Positions 10,604 through 20,286 of a stretch of 64,000 nucleotides of DNA are shown piece after piece; position 1 is the first letter of the stretch; every line of letters begins with the position of its first letter. The DNA is from Symbiodinium natans (lineage: Eukaryota; Sar; Dinophyceae; Suessiales; Symbiodiniaceae). A program made the position numbers and the translations under genes. The notes under the pieces were generated by a model. The model was not told the DNA's origin, searched no databases, and saw only the letters and a list, made by a program, of their open reading frames with translations. The stretch is taken from the NCBI GenBank assembly GCA_905221605.1, contig CAJNDS010002127.1, positions 78,501 to 142,500 of the forward strand. Direction: 5' to 3'.

Positions 10604-10830
10604 CCCAAAGCCCCAAAGCCCCAAACCCCAAACCCCAGACCCCAAACACCAAACCCCACACCCCAAACCCCAAACCCCAAACCCCAAACCCCAGACCACA
10701 GACCACAGACCCCAAACCCCAGACCCCAGACCCCAGACCCCAAACCCCAAACCCCAAACCCCAGACCCCAGACCCCAGACCCCAAACCCCAAACCCCAAA
10801 CCCCAGACCCCAAACCCCAAACCCCAAACC
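10604..10830 (-). repeat. CCCCAAA / CCCCAGA variant array
   Basis: About thirty 7-bp units alternating between CCCCAAA and CCCCAGA blocks. It produces long low-complexity open frames in several frames on both strands; these are not genes. Confidence 0.9.
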
Positions 10831-11198
10831 AACAACAACCAAGAACCGCGGGATCCTAGTGCAAAAAACCCTGGAGACCTAAACTCCGAAAGCCCGAAAG
10901 CATCCTCAAGACCCTAACCGGAAGCCCGTGGGTTTAGGGTTTAGGGTTTAGGGTTTAGGGTCTAGGGTTTAGGGTTTACCCCTTCCGCCCCCCACCCACC
11001 CGCCCTTAAACCTCGAAACTCCCCAACTCACCAAAAGTGGGGGTCTAGGGCTTATAGGGTTGAGGGCATTACAAACCCCTAAGCCACCCCCTCAGCCTCA
11101 AAAAACCGAAAACCCTTTACCCTTTACCCTGCACCCTAAACCCTAAACCCTAAACCCTTTACCCTACAGCCTAAACCCCAAGACACCAAAAGGGCGGC

Positions 11199-11270
11199 CT
11201 GGACCCTTTCCTCAAGGCGGCGCTTCGCGAAACGCAGGTGCTCCACGTTTCGGCGCAGGTACGCCGACTC
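11199..11270 (-). CDS. candidate exon, coiled-coil protein
   Basis: Exactly 24 codons from CCCACCCAG to a GC donor (CCAG before GCCGCC). It reads ESAYLRRNVEHLRFAKRRLE then ERVQ, a clear charged coiled-coil segment. A 196-bp TTTAGGG array lies immediately upstream in gene direction (as CCCTAAA). Confidence 0.6.
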
Positions 11271-11278
11271 CTGGGTGG

Positions 11279-11474
11279 GTTTAGGGTTTAGGGTTTAGGG
11301 TTTAGGGTTTAGGGTTTAGGGTTTAGGGTTTAGGGTTTAGGGTTTAGGGTTTAGGGTTTAGGGTTTAGGGTTTAGGGTTAGGTTTAGGGTTTAGGGTTTA
11401 GGGTTTAGGGTTTAGGGTTTAGGGTTTAGGGTTTAGGGTTTAGGGTTTAGGGTTTAGGGTTTAGGGTTTAGGGT
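11279..11474 (+). repeat. (TTTAGGG)n array, about 28 units
   Basis: One unit lacks a base (GGGTTAGG at about 11377). It begins nine bases from the exon at 11270, so splicing signals are set at the array edge. Confidence 0.95.
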
Positions 11475-12201
11475 AACTTGGTCACAGTTCAGCTCAAAAG
11501 GAAGAAGCTCAATAAGCAAAACAAAATCTGTAAAGATTCTGCCTAGCTTACTTGGAGTTGGAGGGGGCTTGGAGGGTGTTTGGGTGAGGAAGAACAGTTT
11601 GCCACGGTCGATGTGCATGGTTCTGAAGAACCTGGCTTTCGTTTAAGTTACCCTTTAAGGAAACCCTAAACCCTAAACCCTAAACGCAAAACCCTAAACC
11701 CTAAACCCTGATCCCTAAACCCTAAACCCTAGACCCTAATTAGACCCTAGACCCTAAACCCTAAAAGACTAGGCGTTGGAAGTTAAAGGCGGCCGCCATC
11801 CTTGGCTCTTCGGAGCTTAGCTTTCCATCAGCGCGGTGCACAGAGGCAAAGCTGCTTTAGGCTCAGGTTCTTGGGGGAGACCAAACCTAAACCCTAGATC
11901 CTAAACCCTAAACCCTAAACCCTAAACCCTAAACCCTAAACCCTAAACCCCCGAACCCGGGAGAAAGCCTTGTTGACTCAAGCAACACGCGCGGGGGCTT
12001 TTGGGGCTTCGTGCATGCTAGTTCAAACCACCGAAACCCCCGAACACTAAACACAATAGCCTATGCCCTATACATCCTGCAAACCCTCCCTAAACCCCTG
12101 CATCTCTACTTGCAAACCCTTGAAATAAACACTAAAGCCTGAACCCTGAATTCTCAACTCTGAACCCTAAACCCCAATCCCCCGCAACACCTATAAAACC
12201 T

Positions 12202-12334
12202 AACCCCCTAAACCCTAAACCCTAAACCCTAGACCCTAGACCCTAGACCCTAAACCCTAAACCCTAAACCCTAAACCCTAAACCCTAAACCCTAAACCCT
12301 AAACCCTAAACCCTAAACCCTAAACCCTAAACCC
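12202..12334 (-). repeat. (CCCTAAA)n array
   Basis: About nineteen units including three CCCTAGA variants. It precedes the exon at 12375-12418. Confidence 0.9.
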
Positions 12335-12374
12335 TAACCCCACCCCCTATAAACCCTACCCTAAACCCGCCCAC

Positions 12375-12418
12375 GAGCTGCCTCGGCTTCGGCGGTGGGC
12401 GCTGGGAAGTCAGGGCCC
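12375..12418 (-). CDS. candidate exon, Ala/Glu-rich
   Basis: The acceptor is CCTGCAG and the donor is AGCTC before GTGGGCG. The frame GPDFPAPTAEAEAA continues in phase from the exon at 13474-13513 (CG plus G). Confidence 0.45.
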
Positions 12419-13473
12419 CTGCAGGATTTCGGCGCAGGGTCTAGAGGCTTCTTTGGAGGGGTGTGGGGTTTAAGGTTTAGGGTTTAGGGTTTAGGGTTTA
12501 GGGTTTAGGGTTTAGGGTTTAGGGTTTAGGGTTAAGGGCTTTAGGGTTTAGGGATCTCGGGTTCAGGTGAGGGGGTTCGGGGGTTTAGGATTATGAAGGG
12601 TTTAGGGCTGTTGGGGGAGGTGAGGGTCTTGGTTGGTTCAGGGTGTAAGGCTGAGGGCTTCTTAGGATGGTGTCGGGGTTTAAGGCTTAGAGTCTAGGCT
12701 TACGTAGGGCTTCAGGGTTCGGGGGCTTTGGAGGGAAGAGGCAGCTATGGGTTGAGGGTTGAGGAGGATGGTGTCGGGGGGCTTGGGTGTTGGTTGGCGA
12801 GGTCGGCCCCTTAAACAAAGTGAAAAAGATTCCGAAGTCTGATCTTCTTATACACCAGAAAGGGAAGATATGAAGTCTTCCAAGGGCTTGGGTTTAGAGC
12901 CTGAGGGTTCAGGGCTTTCTCTAAGAAATGTTCAACATACCCCTCGGGCATATCCTTAAACAAAATTCAGGTGCATGGTAGAATCCTTCCTTGCATTCCC
13001 CTTTTACAGGATAAGAGATAGGGAGTTCTGGGGTATGTTGAATTATTCTTAGAACCTCTGCTCTACTATTTGCTTGAGAAACCCCCCAAAAATAAATAAA
13101 AATCCCTATATTGCCCTTATAAGGAAGACTGTTTTGGATTCTTAGGCAAATAGTAGACCCCTAAACCCGAAACCCTGGGAGCTCCCTTGTTTTGTGCGTT
13201 AGGGTTCAGGCGTGTTCGTGCTCCCCGTCTTGGGGAGGGGAAGCCATCGACTGAAGAGGCCCGTGCGCTTCGAGCTACCGGAGTTTTGGGGATGTAAGGC
13301 AATAAGCCCCAAAACCCTAAACCCTTATGTAAACCCTAAACCCTGAACCCCACACCCCTGAACCACTAACCACTAAACCCCTAAATCCCTACACCCTACA
13401 CCACTAAAACCCTAAACCCTCAACCCTCAACCCTAGACCCTCATCCCTCAACCCTAAACCCTAAGCCCCAAAC

Positions 13474-13513
13474 CGATGGATGGGCTGCTCCAGATTCTGG
13501 TCTCTCTGCGGGT
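13474..13513 (-). CDS. candidate exon
   Basis: The acceptor is GCCCCAG and the donor is ATCG before GTTTGGGG. The frame PQRDQNLEQPIH is in phase with the exon at 13655-13704 and with the next exon downstream. The repeats on both sides supply the splice sites. Confidence 0.5.
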
Positions 13514-13654
13514 CTGGGGCAGTATGTTAGGGTTTAGGGTTTAGGGTTTCGGGTTTAGGGTTTAGGGTTTAGGGCTTGGGGTTTAGGGTTTAGGGGATTA
13601 GGGTTTAGGGTTTAGGGTTTAGGGTTCGGGGGATGGCGCGGAACCCCTAAACTC

Positions 13655-13704
13655 CTCTCTGGCGCCTGAACTTCGAGGGCGTCCCCGCAGAGGAAGCTGG
13701 CCAC
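13655..13704 (-). CDS. candidate exon
   Basis: The acceptor TAAACAG is a mutated CCCTAAA unit. The donor AGAG before GAGTTTAGG would be a GA donor, as known in dinoflagellates. In phase with both neighbours it reads WPASSAGTPSKFRRQR. Frame choice depends on the upstream exon. Confidence 0.45.
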
Positions 13705-14171
13705 CTGTTTAGGGTTTAGGGTTTAGGGTTTAGGGTTTAGGGTTTAGGGTTTAGGGTTTAGGGTTTAGGGTTTAGGAACCAACATGCTGAACCCTGGGAC
13801 CCTGGACTAGGTAGGCACCCTGAAACCCCGAAAATCCTGCAAAACCCTCTAAATCCGAAACTTTGGGGAACCCTGAGCCATACATAGACCATAAGCCCCC
13901 CCAAAAGCTCTGTAAACCCAAATCCCAAAGTCTCCCTCCTCTTGGGCTTTGCGGCGCAGGCTTTGGCACCTCACCGGTTCCAGAAGCTCAGGGGGCTTGT
14001 AGACCCCAAGCGCGCAAAAAAGGCCCGAAACCCCAAGCCCAGTCAAACCCCCTAAACCCTAAACCCCCCCAAATTCAACCCTAAACCATATAAACCCTAA
14101 ACCCTAAACCCCCCCAAATTCAACCCTAAACCCTAAACTCCAAACCCCAAGCCCGAAAAACTTAAACCCAC

Positions 14172-14239
14172 TGGCAGAGCCCCAGCTGGGGCCCACGACG
14201 TGGCACCGCTTTGGGCCTCATCATTTCAGCGGGGGCCAT
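14172..14239 (-). CDS. possible first coding exon (ATG at 14239)
   Basis: It begins ATG and reads MAPAEMMRPKAVPRRGPQLG; the donor is GCCA before GTGGGTTT. It joins in phase with 13704. No spliced-leader relic is visible upstream. The ATG could be internal to a longer gene, because coding-like exons also lie upstream at 14686-14947. Confidence 0.35.
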
Positions 14240-14456
14240 GGGAACTCTTTAACTAGGCTGCACTTAGCAGGGTCGCTGCAAATTAAAATTCTATCTGCCT
14301 TATTGAGAAACCCAATAGAGCCCAAAAGGCTAAGGATCTAAAGTTACAGTAAAGCACAACAGAGGTAAGTACGCTTGAAGATAAACGGAACCTGGGCTCA
14401 TGGGGTTTAGGGTTTAGGGTAAGTAGGGTAAGTACGCTATAAGATGTCACGTATGG

Positions 14457-14567
14457 GTAGTTCTCTAATCTAGGCTTTCTTTGGCGTTTTGCTCAATTTG
14501 GGTCTTGAGGGTGCCCTACTCTAATTATTGGGTATACCTCAAAGGGGACCCAAAATTAGAGAACTAC
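14457..14567. mobile_element. foldback element, family F
   Basis: Terminal inverted ends GTAGTTCTCTAAT and ATTAGAGAACTAC, with a second inner inverted pair (TTTGGGTC / GACCCAAA). It abuts a family A element on its right. A relative lies at 50142-50245. Confidence 0.65.
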
Positions 14568-14679
14568 TTGGTAGCCCAATAACCATATTATAACAAGGGC
14601 ACCCTTTTTTGAGTTGGTTATTGTATAAGGGAACCCACAACCACAAAAAAGGGTGAGGATAACCACTGGGCTACCAAGA
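14568..14679. mobile_element. foldback element, family A (at an exon edge)
   Basis: Ends are TTGGTAGCCCAATAACC and CCACTGGGCTACCAA. Its inner part has an AAGGGCACCCTTTTTT arm and an AAAAAAGGGTG arm. On the minus strand it begins seven bases after the 3' end of the exon at 14686-14794. Confidence 0.75.
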
Positions 14680-14685
14680 CTACAC

Positions 14686-14794
14686 ATGAAAGGGTTCTGG
14701 GTTGTAGGGGTCCCGAACGCGGCCCGCTCGAGAGAAGTTGAGGCTCAGAGATCGTTTTGAGGCCGACAGTGCACCAGCTGACCCAGATCCCATG
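14686..14794 (-). CDS. candidate exon next to a foldback element
   Basis: An open frame reads MGSGSAGALSASKRSLSLNF and continues SRAGRVRDPYNPEPFH, ending at TTTCAT before GTGTAG. It joins in phase (GG plus C) with the exon at 14862-14947 across a 67-nt intron made almost only of CCCTAAA units. The product is not recognised. Confidence 0.5.
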
Positions 14795-14861
14795 CTTCGG
14801 GTAAAAAGAGGGTTTAGGGTTTAGGGTTTAGGGTTTAGGGTTTAGGGTAAAACGGCTCAAC

Positions 14862-14947
14862 CCATGGATGTCCGCTGCCCAGCGTTTGGCCGCGATGTGC
14901 TCAAAAACACGGTCAGTTGTGCGGAAGGGAGCCGAAGCCCTTGCGAT
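14862..14947 (-). CDS. candidate exon
   Basis: The frame reads IARASAPFRTTDRVFEHIAA and ends AADIH. The acceptor is AACAAAG and the donor is ATGG before GTTGAGCC. Phase with the next exon is consistent. Confidence 0.5.
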
Positions 14948-16211
14948 CTTTGTTCGCAGTAAGCACGCAAAAGGTTGTGGATTTCAGGCTCCTCTCATCA
15001 GCGTCTAGTTTAGGGTTAAGGGTTTAGGGTTTAGGGTTTAGGGTTTTTGGTTTAGGGTTTTCAGTTACAAGTATTACTAGGTGCTGGCACGTGGACTTCT
15101 ATGTTGGCGTCCTGGGGGTGTGCTTTTCGTGGCGGTCTCAGTGGGAGATTTTCTTTCATTGCAGGGAGGCGTGGGTGTGTGCGTACGCAGTTTGTGCGTT
15201 TGCGCTTGTTCGTGTGGTGCTTGCTAAAGTCTTTTATTTTTTTCGGGGGAGGGTGGGGGGGGGGGCTGAAGCAGCAAAACAACCAGAAAAAGGCACTTGC
15301 ACTGCAATGTGAGGCCCTTTCAGCTTGCCACGGGGCGGGGCCCCTACACCCCCAAACCCCCTAAAGCCCAAACCGTACTTCTCCCTCTTTTGTGGCGAGT
15401 AGCGGAGAGGGGGTGGGGGGGCCACAGTACGGAGCCGAGTCTACCGTTGGCAAGAAAAATGTGTTGTGTAAATGCCAAGGAGAAAAGAAGGTTTCAACTT
15501 TATGGTTCCCTAAGCCCCAAACCCTGAACCCCAAACCCCAAACCCTAAACCCTAAACCCCAAACCCTAAGCCCAAAAAGGTCCAAGTTCAAATGCTCGCT
15601 CTGTAAGAAGAGAAGTCCATCATTGGGCCGCCGACGCTGTCTCCGCCTCAACGAGGCCCCAGAGGGTTGGGGTCTCAGGGCTTCCTGGGGTTTAGTTTAG
15701 GGATATTGAAGTTTAGGGTTTAGGGTTTCGGGTTTAGGGTTTAGGGTTTAGGCTTTAGGGCTTCAGGCTTCGGGTTTCGGGTTGGGGGTTTCGGGTTTGG
15801 GGTGGAAGGCTCGTAGAGTCTTCACAGGGCCGAGTTCTCTGATACTCCACTATGATTAAAAAACGAGTTGCCCTACACCCTAAACCCTAAACACTAAACC
15901 CTAAACCCTAAAAATGGGCTACCGGGCAGTGGGGGGTCCACGGCTAGGGTGAAAGTAGGGGTTGGCTAAATCACTAAATCCGGAAACCCTAAACCCTAAA
16001 CCCTAAACCCTAAACCCTAAACCCTAAACCCTAAACCCTAAACCCTAAACCCTAAACCCTAAACCCTAAACCCTGAACCCTGAACCCTGAACCCTGAAAC
16101 CTAGACCCTGAACCCTAAACCCTAAACCCTAAACCCTAAACCCTAAACCCTAAACCCTAAACCCTAAACCCTAAACCCTAAACCCTAAACCCTAAACCCT
16201 AAACCCTGCAC
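14948..16211. other. repeat mosaic without a supported gene
   Basis: TTTAGGG patches at 15008-15060 and 15704-15790, a G homopolymer near 15251-15266, and the large CCCTAAA array at 15984-16206. The island 15571-15690 is open on both strands (plus KFKCSLCKKRSPSL, minus GLLFLQSEHLNLDL), so it is unassigned. Island 15800-15860 is also unassigned. Confidence 0.45.
15984..16206 (-). repeat. (CCCTAAA)n array, about 31 units
   Basis: Includes a block of CCCTGAA variants at about 16070-16110. It abuts the donor side of the exon at 16212-16260. Confidence 0.95.
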
Positions 16212-16260
16212 CTGCGAGCTGCGCGAACGGCAGCTCCCCCTCGGGCCGCTCGTCGTCGTC
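16212..16260 (-). CDS. candidate acidic exon
   Basis: The acceptor CCTGCCCAG and donor GCAG before GTGCAGGG are both near consensus. The frame reads DDDERPEGELPFAQLA. TTTAGGG repeats begin four bases into the downstream intron. Confidence 0.55.
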
Positions 16261-17013
16261 CTGGGCAGGCCGATGACATGTGAAGGCCTTGAAAACTCTG
16301 ACTGGGGTTTAGGGTTTATAGGGTTTAGGGTTTAGGGTTTCGGGCTTAGGGTTTCGGGTTTAGGTTTAGGGTTTAGGGTTTAGGGTTTCGGCTTTAGGGT
16401 TCAGGGTTTAGGGTTTAGGGCTGACGGTTTAGGGTTTAGGGCTTAGGGTTTCGAATCAAGACCTCCAACTTCGTCTCTCTTATCCCCATTGCTGCCTGCA
16501 ACTTTTATTGCGGGTCTAGCGTCTAGGCTTCAGGGTTCAGCATGATAACACGCTCAAAGAGGCATGTAGCTTCTGGCGCTCCCTACTCCTCCATATGGAC
16601 GGAAAAACGGGCGATTCAGCCAGACCCTGAACCCAATTTCTTCAGCCCAACAACCCCTGACTTTCAAGCTTGGGAAAATCGAGGGTATGGATTTAGACCC
16701 TGATAGCCCTAACCCCTGAAGAAGTTAAGCCCCAACACCCACAAAAACATAGAGTCTAACCGACCCTCAACCCTGAAAGAATCAGCTCTGGCCTGGAGCG
16801 GAGGACCTCGGAATTCGACAGAGCTCGGGGTTTAGGGTTCAGGGTTGAGGGCTCTTAAACTCTTAGTCTTGGGGTGGAAGGTCGGCCTGTTCAAGTAACG
16901 CCATGAAGCATTACACGTAGGGTACCCTAAGCCTGACCTCTACACCCTATGAACCCTGTAATCCCGAAACCCTAAACCCTAAGCCCGAAACGACACCCCA
17001 AAAGGGATCAGCA

Positions 17014-17114
17014 TTGGGATGCTCTCCCTTATACTAGCAGTCCTTCATAGGGATTACAATAATGGGCACGACAATCCCCATTGAGGACTGCTAGTATAAG
17101 GGGGAACATCCCAA
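17014..17114. mobile_element. foldback element, family C, with flanking direct repeats
   Basis: Long inverted ends: TTGGGATG, CCTTATACTAGCAGTCCT and their complements. Flanked by near-identical 19-bp direct repeats (16997-17015 and 17110-17128, one mismatch) that overlap the element tips, a likely target duplication. Three more copies occur in the window. Confidence 0.8.
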
Positions 17115-17616
17115 AAGGGATCGGCATTTCAAGCACCGTGCCCATACAACGGACTGCACATGAACAGCGACTGCTTAAATGACCGACGGCAACAGCATTT
17201 TTCCCCGTGTTGCTTTAGGGTTCGCAGGGTTTGTGGGGTTTATGGGGTTTGTAGGCTTACAGGGTCTATAGGGTTTAGGGTTTGTAGGGTTTATAAGGTT
17301 TTTCAGGTTTTTTCAGTTTAGGGTTTAGGGGCTCCCTTCTAGTCCCAGTCGAGGCCTTTCTTTGGGCGGATTAAGGTTTTGGCTCCGGGTTCAGGGATAC
17401 ACTCTAAATCCCGGAACCACCCAAATCCCAAACCCCAAACCCCAACCCTGAACCCTAAACCCTAAACCCCAAACCCTACCCCCTAAACCCTAAACCCTAA
17501 ACCCTAAACCCTAAACCCTAAACCCTAAACCCTAAACCCTAAACCCTAAACCCTAAACCCTAAACCCTAACCCTAAACTCTAAACCCTAAACCCTAAGCC
17601 CTAAGGCTCCGGCCAC

Positions 17617-17668
17617 GGGCCGCCTTTAGCAGGAAGGCTGGGGAGTTGCTCTCACCGGCCTGGTTGGC
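17617..17668 (-). CDS. candidate exon
   Basis: The frame reads ANQAGESNSPAFLLKAA. Acceptors are possible at CTGAG (17669) or AACCAG (17660); the donor is GCCC before GTGGCCG. Flanked by CCCTAAA (left) and TTTAGGG (right). Confidence 0.5.
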
Positions 17669-18555
17669 CTCAGCAGATCGCGGTTGGGTAGGCTGTCAGG
17701 CTTCTAATGGAGCTTGAAGTGCTTAGGGTTTAGGGTTTAGGGTTCAGGGTTTAGGGTTTACGGATAGCGGAGAGAATCTGAGCGAACGTGAGGTTCGTGC
17801 GGACCCAGGTGATGTGACGACCTGCTCTCATACCCTAAACGCCCCGCATGTACCTTCCCCCAAATCGTAAAGCATTCAAAAGGAAAGCGAAACAGCAATT
17901 TTAATCCGAGGACTTTCTTCTCCAATGACTAAGGGGAAAACGGCTAAACGTCAATATTCCTACTAAACAAGGAAACCCAAAAAGTTCAAAGTTCAACTAA
18001 AGGCCAAGCAAGAGGAAGGTCACACGGACAGCGATTGGGCTTCCGAAAGTTAATCTTTGGGATTATGCAGGGAGGAGTCAACAAAGAGACCCCTAACCGA
18101 AGAAACCTTCGAGGGGGTTTAGGGTTTAGGGTTTAGGGTTTAGGGTTTAGGGTTTAGGGTTTAGGGTTTAGGTGTAGGGTGTAGGGTTGAAACCTTAGTA
18201 TGATCCTCTCAAACCCAGTAGCGAAAGTCTGAGACATCCCGACCACGGGAAGCCTAGAACCAAAAAGGCCCCTAAACCCTAAACCCTAAACCCTAATCCC
18301 TAATCCCTAAACCCTAAACCCTAAACCCTAAACCGCAAACCCTAAACACTAAACGCCGTAAGGGTTGAAGGTTTCGGGCTTCAGGGGTTTAGGGTCCTCA
18401 AGCTCGGAAGTTCATCCTAACCACCCTAGCACCATAAACCCTACAGCCCCAAACCCTGCACCCTACACCCTGCCCTCGACCCTAAACTTCCCCAGACCCT
18501 GAACCCTGAACCCTAAACCCCACTCTAAACCCTAAGAACCCTTATCCCTAAAGGC

Positions 18556-18674
18556 CCTCAAATCCGCAGTGTCGGGCCCCCCGGCCGGTGACGAGTAGGT
18601 GGCGCTGCTTCCCCCAGGGCTGGGTTCCACCCTGAAGTCGCCGGGGCCTCGCGGGAAGCGGACGTCGGCGAGGG
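18556..18674 (-). CDS. candidate exon, Gly/Pro/Ser-rich
   Basis: A 119-nt open frame reads LADVRFPRGPGDFRVEPSPG and continues SATYSSPAGGPDTADLR. The acceptor CCTAAG is a CCCTAAA unit changed at one base. The donor is uncertain (GC at 18555 or GA upstream). Confidence 0.55.
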
Positions 18675-19111
18675 CTTAGGGTTTGGGGTTTAGGGTTCAG
18701 GGTTCAGGGTTCAGGGTTCAGGGTTTAGGGTTTAGGGTTTAGGGTTTAGGGTTTAGGGTTAGGGTTTAGGGTTTAGGGTTTAGGTGTTAGGGTTTCGGGT
18801 TTCGGGTTTATTGTTAAGGGTTTAGGGTTGAGGGTTGAGGGTTTAGGGTTTAGGGTTCCCTACTCATATGGCTCAGGAGACTTAGACAAGTAGGTTATAA
18901 ATCAGGTCATAGTTGGGATCACCTCACTTAGGGTTGTAAGTGCTTAGAACCTGCTTACGATGCTCCTGAATCAGCTCAGAACCGGGATAGCCTAACTTGG
19001 GGTTCTGAGTGCTTAGTAGCCAATACACTAAACCCTAAACCCTCAACCCTAAACCCTAAACCTTAAACCCTTAACCCTAAAACGCTAAACCCTTACTCAG
19101 TTCCTTCAGAC

Positions 19112-19152
19112 CCTGCCTCGTCGCTCGGTGATGGCAGAAGGAGACCTATGCA
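19112..19152 (-). CDS. candidate short exon
   Basis: The acceptor is TAGACAG and the donor is GCAGG before GTCTGAAG. The frame reads CIGLLLPSPSDEAG. Short, so it could be chance. Confidence 0.4.
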
Positions 19153-19750
19153 CTGTCTAGGGTTTCGGGTTTCGGGTTTGGGGTTCAGGGTTTAGGGCTT
19201 AGGGCTTCGGGTTTGGGGCTTAGGGTTTCGGGTGTACGGTTTAGGGTCTCGGGGTGGTTTCGGTTTAGGGTAGGCCATAAGCCTCCTCACAACCCGATGC
19301 ATTGCATGTGTCCCGAAGAGGCCCAAAGCCCCCCCACTCCAAACTGGCAATTCTTGCACAACCATCATGCCCTGCCCAGAGATCCCACTTTACGAGCGCA
19401 CATGTTTTGGACCCGAACCCTACACCCTAAACCCTAAACCCTAAACTCTAAACCCTAAACCCTAAACCCCACAACCCAGAAGAGTCTTGATGAAGATCAG
19501 AAGCATCTCTGGAATCGCTGGGTTCACCGACACACAAGATGGCAAGATGTGTAACCCTGAACCCTAGACACTCTGCAACCTCAACCCTAAACCCTAAACC
19601 CTAAACCCTAAACCCTAAATCCTAAACCCTAAACCCTAAACCCTAAATCCTAAATCCTCAACCCTAAACCCTAAACCCTAAACCCTAAACCCTAAATCCT
19701 AAATCCTAAATCCTAAATCCTCAACCCTAAGCCCTAAACCCACCCTAAAC

Positions 19751-19804
19751 CCGCCATTGTAGGAGGCAGACTTCCGGTCGGACGGCAGCTTCGGCTGGAG
19801 GGGC
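19751..19804 (-). CDS. candidate exon
   Basis: The acceptor is AAACCCAG. The donor GGCGG before GTTTAGGG comes from the repeat. The frame reads PLQPKLPSDRKSASYNG. Confidence 0.5.
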
Positions 19805-19847
19805 CTGGGTTTGGCTCGGTAGCCCAGCAGCCATACTACAATAAGAG

Positions 19848-19969
19848 TAGGGTTTAGGGTTTAGGGTTTAGGGTTTAGGGTTTAGGGTTTAGGGTTTAGG
19901 GTTTAGGGTTTAGGGTTTAGGGTTTAGGGTTTAGGGTTTAGGGTTTAGGGTTTAGGGTTTAGGGTTTAA
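19848..19969 (+). repeat. (TTTAGGG)n array
   Basis: About seventeen perfect units on the upstream side (gene direction) of the exon at 19751-19804. Confidence 0.95.
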
Positions 19970-20220
19970 ATTAGGGTTTAGGGCTTAGGGCTTAGGGTTT
20001 AGGGTGTGGGGTTTGGGGTTTGGGGATCAGGGTTCAGGGTCCCAAGTCTCAGGGTTTACAAGGGAACCTAGGCCCGAAAAAGTGCGCAATAGGGTGATTT
20101 CAAACACCTAAGATTCCTAAACCCAAGTACGTAAACCCTTCGTAGCGCCTCAACCCTAAACCCTACATCCCTAAACCCTAACCCTACAACACCCTAAACC
20201 CGAAACCCTAAACCCGAATC

Positions 20221-20286
20221 CTGAAGCTTGGGATGAGGCAGGAAAGGCGGACGGCGCTGGGTTTGCAGGGCTCGGGGATCAGGGCC
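20221..20286 (-). CDS. candidate exon, Pro/Arg-rich
   Basis: Exactly 22 codons between CGACACAG and CTTCAG before GATTCGGG (GA donor). It reads GPDPRALQTQRRPPFLPHPK. Confidence 0.45.

Noticed and set aside
10367-10917. Several overlapping 95-148 codon frames
   Set aside because: Built from CCCCAAA/CCCCAGA units; they encode Pro-Lys-Pro-Gln or Gly-Val-Trp repeats and have no ordinary sequence.
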